Shown: positions 59,150 to 64,000 of the stretch, one piece after another | Position numbering within the stretch: the stretch's first letter is position 1 | Layout: every line of letters begins with the position of its first letter | Origin: Oryzias latipes | Lineage: Eukaryota; Chordata; Actinopteri; Beloniformes; Adrianichthyidae | Direction: 5' to 3' | Assembly: GCF_002234675.1 (NCBI RefSeq) | Contig: NC_019871.2 | Coordinates: 25,499,594-25,563,593, forward strand | Length of the DNA stretch: 64,000 nucleotides | The notes under the pieces: generated by a model | The model's database searches: none | What the model saw: the letters and a program-made list of their open reading frames with translations, nothing else | Told to the model about the DNA's origin: nothing | Made by a program: the position numbers and the translations under genes

Positions 59150-59270
59150 AGAGTGTGTTTGACTCTGCATGTGGTCCTACAATAGACTAGTGACCTGCCT
59201 TTGCCCCATGATACCTGGGATAAGCTCCAAAAAACCCCATGACCCTACTTAGGAGATATAAATAATGGAC
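59150..59270 (+). mobile_element. SINE/RTE tail fragment
   Basis: Contains 'aatagactagtgacctgcc' and 'ctgggataagctccaaaaaaccccatgacccta', the common fish RTE/SINE tail (consensus as I recall: gatggactggcgacctgtcc and gggataggctccagc). Confidence 0.6.
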
Positions 59271-59594
59271 AGACGAAGGGTTTTCATTTATTTTTAATGA
59301 AAAGGATGTTCAAACTCCCTTTCTCTTGAAAATGATTACGATGCTGGTGCGACCTTTACCAGATGCTTCATGTTTAAAAACCCTTTAAACAGTCAAAAAT
59401 GGTCTTTCTGTTGCAATCATCTGTGAAGCCATTTTATTTTTATTTTAACTAATCTGAAATCGTAGAACAAAACAAAAACCTTGTATACAGCTTTGAGGTT
59501 TTTTTTTCTTGATGTGCAACCTTTTTATTGGAAAACAAACTTTCTCAAAATCAGGTGGAAACCATAATAATGTTAATGATTTAAACAATCTTAA

Positions 59595-59800
59595 CCCTTG
59601 TGCTATCTTAGATGACCCCCACCCTTACATTGACATGTTCTCCCTACCATGACAAAGGTGGATAAAGGTGGAAAGATTTCATGTTATCCATGGACACCAG
59701 TGAAGATCACAAATCATTGAAGAAAAAAGGTCCAGAGCACTGTCTAGTGGGTCTAGATGACCCAACTCCCAACGTTAAAGTGCCTAGGATAGAACAAGGG
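59595..59800. mobile_element. TTAA-flanked MITE (piggyBac-like), 206 bp
   Basis: Terminal repeats CCCTTGTGCTATCTTAG and CTAGGATAGAACAAGGG are bounded by TTAA on both sides (59591-59594 and 59801-59804). TTAA target duplication plus CCCTTG ends fit non-autonomous piggyBac elements common in fish. Confidence 0.88.
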
Positions 59801-60332
59801 TTAAAAAGGTTTAATTAATAGCATAATACTAATATGTTTGAAAATCAGAAGTAAAAAGGTAAAAAGTCCAATTATAAATAATCTTTTTATAACAAAAGGT
59901 GGAAAAAATATTTATAATATTGAGAATTTGATGCTTCTGCCTGTATTTTGAAGCAATGGACACTCTTTCGTAAAAAAAAAAATCATTATTAGAGCCTGCA
60001 AGTTTCCAATTACTTGTATTTCGTTTTTATGCCCAAATTGTTGTGAAATAATGTTTCATTGTAAAATGCCTGTACCTCATTCATTTATAAAAAATAGAAC
60101 ACATTCATTTGACAATTTGCTGCAAACCATCATAGTCTCTCAATTCATTTTACAGCAAAACAACAGTAGACTTTTGACATCTATGACCTTTTTTAAATGG
60201 CAACACACACACACGCGTGCACATACAGTATATATACGTATAGTTGTGCAATTGTTCTCTTAAAGCACATAATGTATACTTAAATGTATAAGATGTAATA
60301 CATAATTTACTGAAACATGTATATGGAAGTGC

Positions 60333-60845
<513 letters not shown>

Positions 60846-60849
60846 GCCT

Positions 60850-61350
60850 GACTGACGTCATCCATCCATCCTCTGTAATCGAACCAGACGCTAATCCTCT
60901 GCTTCAAAGCCTTGCAGTTGGGTGGGGTGGACAAGGGAAACATGGTCAGGGAGTTGTAAAGAAGGAATGTCGCAGACCTGGGAGCGCATGTAGGCTTTGG
61001 GCGAGCAAACAGAGATAGCAGTGACCTGGAATAGTGGGATACAGCGCTGCGCTGACTCCCTTAGGAAACTTCGACCCACAACCTCCAGCTTGATCCTCTG
61101 AAACTCCTGACGTCCCCAGGAGTTTGGGACTCCCAACATCTCCATCCAGGCTTCGCCCTGGAGGCCCTAAACTCTGGTGAGGGCTCTGCAGAGGGGGAAT
61201 GCTGTGGGGGCTGCTCACCTCCCCCTGCACCCCCTCTAGAGTCACCCGTTCTCACCGTGGTGGGGCCCGGCTTCACGACTGTGGAAGTGTGCCAGGATGG
61301 AGAAGACACGTGCTTGGCATCAACAGAGGGGTAAGAGGAGATCTCATCAT
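60850..61350. other. GC-rich open segment of unknown nature
   Basis: Clearly GC-richer than its surroundings. On the plus strand, a possible acceptor (actcccttag) near 61051 opens about 91 codons, containing VWDSQHLHPGFALEAL, SPPPAPPLESPVLTVVGPGF and VEVCQDGEDTCLASTEG. It closes at a stop that overlaps a possible donor (gggg|taag). The minus strand is open over the same span (99-102 codons, Pro/Ser-rich). No family was recognised. It may be an exon, a gene relic or a TE piece. Confidence 0.25.
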
Positions 61351-62837
61351 GAGTATAAATTACCCCCAAAAAATCTGAATTGGCAGGAAAATGTAATTTT
61401 TCACTGTATGAGATAACCTAGTCTTACTTTAATGACTTGTTGATTGTGGCATAAAACAGCAGCAACTAGCAAGTATTAAGCAACCTCCTTAAAGAATCCC
61501 TGAGTTTACAGGATCTTTAAAAAAAGGTCCAGAAGTTTCCAAAAAGGGAAGATGCTTTGCATAGTTCTCTGCTAACACTGCAAACATACCATAAATAAAT
61601 AGAAAAAATGAGAAGTTCCTTCTGTTGGTGCTTTTTTCCTGTTAAAAATATTAAACTATCAACACCATAGTGGGATAAAGAGAACTCGGGACAGCTTTAT
61701 TTGAGTAAAGACTGCATTGTTTAACGATAAAAAAAGGTTTCTTTTAAGTAATCTAAATTGCTGACATAAATGTTTATGTTCATGGCTAAAATAAAAATTG
61801 TATTAAATTTATTAAAGGCTCATTTAATCAGCATTTTAACATCCCATCTGACTGTGTAAATATAGAAAAAATATTGTTAAAGAGGAAACTATCAGGGCAT
61901 CACGTGTTTTAACATTTCTAAATCCCGATTTCACTCTCTTACATTGCAAAGAAGAAAAAAAAAGCCCTCTAGACTGTGGTCCATCTCTCCTGCAAAAAAT
62001 CTTTTTGAATAAACATAGAGGTAAAAGCCACAAAAACATTTTTTTTTCATGGCTGGGACAAATAAACCAAATTATGTGATGAAAACAGAAAAATAAACGT
62101 TTATCACCTAAATCTGTGGCTATTTTCTTAAACGTCTTCATGACTGGAAGGGACTTTTACCCCTCCATCTCTTCCTGTTTACGCTAAATGATAATCTTGA
62201 TTTTGTAATGTTTTCTTCTAATCTCACACCTTCTCCATGCTCAAAAAAAAAAAAGTTTATGTTAATTTTGTTTTTTTTGGCGTGGAAAGATGACAGATTT
62301 GATCAACCGTAGCTCCTGCAATTACACACAGATGATGAACGTTTCCTGAGTCGATCAGTGCCGGTGCTTATCTCATCGGCGTGCGACGAGGCTCTCACCC
62401 AGATTAAGGCTTCACGGCTTCATGATAGCTGTGGAAAGTTTCCGCTCCAGTCGGCACACAGGCAGCTTAGTGTAACGCACCTGTCAATAGCACAGTATCA
62501 GAAATTAAAGTGAAAGGCCACACACACTTACAAGTGGGTCAAAAAAAATGATAGCATGCTCTCAGAGCTGATCCTATTTGGCTGAGAACAGGGTGTCCTC
62601 ATTCGAACAGTTGTGCAAACTGGCTTAGTGTTCACCATTTGTGGCCTGGGCAAAAAGTTGTGCATGTTGTCTGTTGATAAGCTCCAAATCTGTTGAATAG
62701 GTACAAAAGAAAAGAGAGGTCAGCAATCAAAACTAATCAAGCCTATTGTTTTTAAACTAATTCCATTTAAGGAAATGCTAAAACATCAGATATATTATTT
62801 TTATTAAATGGCCCAGCTTTGTTTAAAGTTAAAGTCC
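61351..62837. other. Intergenic DNA, no gene seen
   Basis: AT-rich, with no recognisable exon, repeat family or RNA gene. Confidence 0.4.
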
Positions 62838-63062
62838 TATTATCTGTCACACACCTCGGTGGGACCCAACCCCTGGGGGAGCGGTGAGCTGCAGACACAG
62901 CTGCGCTTGGGAACCATATGGGGGTTTAAGACCTCAATTCAACCCCTTAATGCTGAGTGTCAAGTAGAAAGGCATTGGGTACCATTTTCTTAGTCTTTGG
63001 TGTGACTTGACCTGGATTTGAACTCACACTCTACCACAAGGCCACTGGGCTGCATGTCAGCT
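62838..63062 (-). mobile_element. tRNA-derived SINE
   Basis: On the minus strand the head reads gcagcccagtggccttgtgg (A box region), followed by gtgagttcaaatccaggtc with a B box (GTTCAAATCC). The tail contains ccgctcccccaggggttggg. About 225 bp. Confidence 0.65.
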
Positions 63063-64000
63063 ACGAGAGCTGCAGAGATGTTCTAGGAAGGCGGTAAAAT
63101 ATATTTATACAGGCCAAGAGATTTTTCTGAGACATCTGAAGAATCTCGAGTTTGAGGTAACGCAATTTCCCCTTTTGTGTATTTCCTGACATATAGAGTC
63201 CTCTACCAGGACTTCACAATAAGAGTACCACATAGTTACGAATGACTGGTAAAGCAGACATAAATAAAAAAAGATAGTTCAAACATTTCGTCATCTTTTT
63301 TTCAATGGTTGCTTGCAGGGCTGGACATCACTAACAAAATTCAAATTTACTTTTGGATTTGATTTCAGGTACAATACAGCTCCATTTAAAATTGTTTTAT
63401 TCGTCAAATTAACTACTGTTTGGTTAAGGAAAGCTATTTTCACATCACTACTTTAACTAATCAAAGCGAAACTTTCATTGATAAAATGATTAATTCTTGC
63501 ATTAAAAACTAAAACGAAAGCTTTTTGCCAGAGAAAAATGCAAGGAATTGAAATCGGAAAAGAATCTGTTTGATCATAGTTTTACAAAAAAGTAAAAATC
63601 ACTTCAATTTGTAATTATTTAGTTCTTTAAATTAAAAATTTGTGTTATACACTGTGCATTTGTAAGATTTAAAAGGTATCTTGCAGCCCCCTTACTACCC
63701 GCTTGCTCAGTTGCCAGTTTGACCACAGCTTTGGTCATTCTCCAATTGAAACTTTTTGCTAAATTCAATCCTTGACTAAATTACTTTGCAACTGCAACTC
63801 CTAAAGAAGGAGAAGTCAAAAGAAAAAAAAAGAAAAAAGAAAATAACAACAAAAAACAAACAAATAGAGAAGGAAAAAAAACCTAATAAAACATTGTCTA
63901 CGTTACTTCGCACTACTTTGTACTACTACTCAGTACTTTTCTATTAAGCTATGGACACATTGGGCATATGACGCGCATTCGTCAGCAATATTCGGCTCAT
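63063..64000. other. Intergenic DNA to right edge
   Basis: AT-rich sequence with A-rich runs near 63820-63890. No gene or repeat family was recognised. Confidence 0.4.

Overview
The window is vertebrate genomic DNA, and the proteins and repeats point to a ray-finned (teleost) fish, probably a percomorph such as a medaka-like species. Genes are split into short exons with GT-AG introns. Five protein-coding genes are recognisable, all on the minus strand. The rest is AT-rich intron and intergenic DNA filled with DNA transposons (hAT, a TTAA-targeting MITE, a large foldback element), degraded non-LTR retrotransposons, tRNA-derived SINEs and microsatellites. The species cannot be named from sequence alone.

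Layout. (1) 117-20073: 5' part of vasp, with the EVH1-encoding exons 2 and 3 near the left edge and a 5-nt coding first exon 17 kb upstream in a CpG-rich promoter; the rest of the gene lies beyond the left edge. (2) 20.6-36.2 kb: gene-poor, with hAT relics including a broken transposase, an isolated CpG-rich block at 29.2 kb and a 3.6-kb foldback transposon with ~640-bp inverted arms at 30.4-34.0 kb. (3) 36441-40928: snrpd2, complete, with its start codon split by intron 1. (4) 44652-45815: an intronless forkhead gene of the FOXG1 family. (5) 48621-49406: a four-exon peptidoglycan recognition protein without signal peptide but with all four amidase zinc/catalytic residues. (6) 52165-56512: polr2i, complete in six exons, its introns crowded with LINE and hAT debris. 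(7) 56.6-64.0 kb: no confident gene; RTE-like LINE fragments, a TTAA MITE, a long TATC microsatellite, a SINE and an unexplained GC-rich segment at 60.85-61.35 kb.

The genes do not form a pathway: VASP is an actin regulator, SNRPD2 a spliceosome core protein, FOXG1-like a transcriptional repressor, PGLYRP an innate-immune/amidase protein and POLR2I an RNA polymerase II subunit. VASP, SNRPD2 and PGLYRP1 lie near each other on human 19q13.32, so part of the arrangement looks like ancestral synteny (recalled, not computed). I found no clearly new multi-gene system. The best second-look items are the foldback transposon and its spliced-looking interior, the cytosolic-type PGRP lacking one conserved disulfide cysteine, the FOXG1 paralog, the split snrpd2 start codon, two same-family hAT copies in vasp (one 43 bp from an exon), a four-copy unnamed repeat with a shared reading frame, and the GC-rich open segment at 61 kb.
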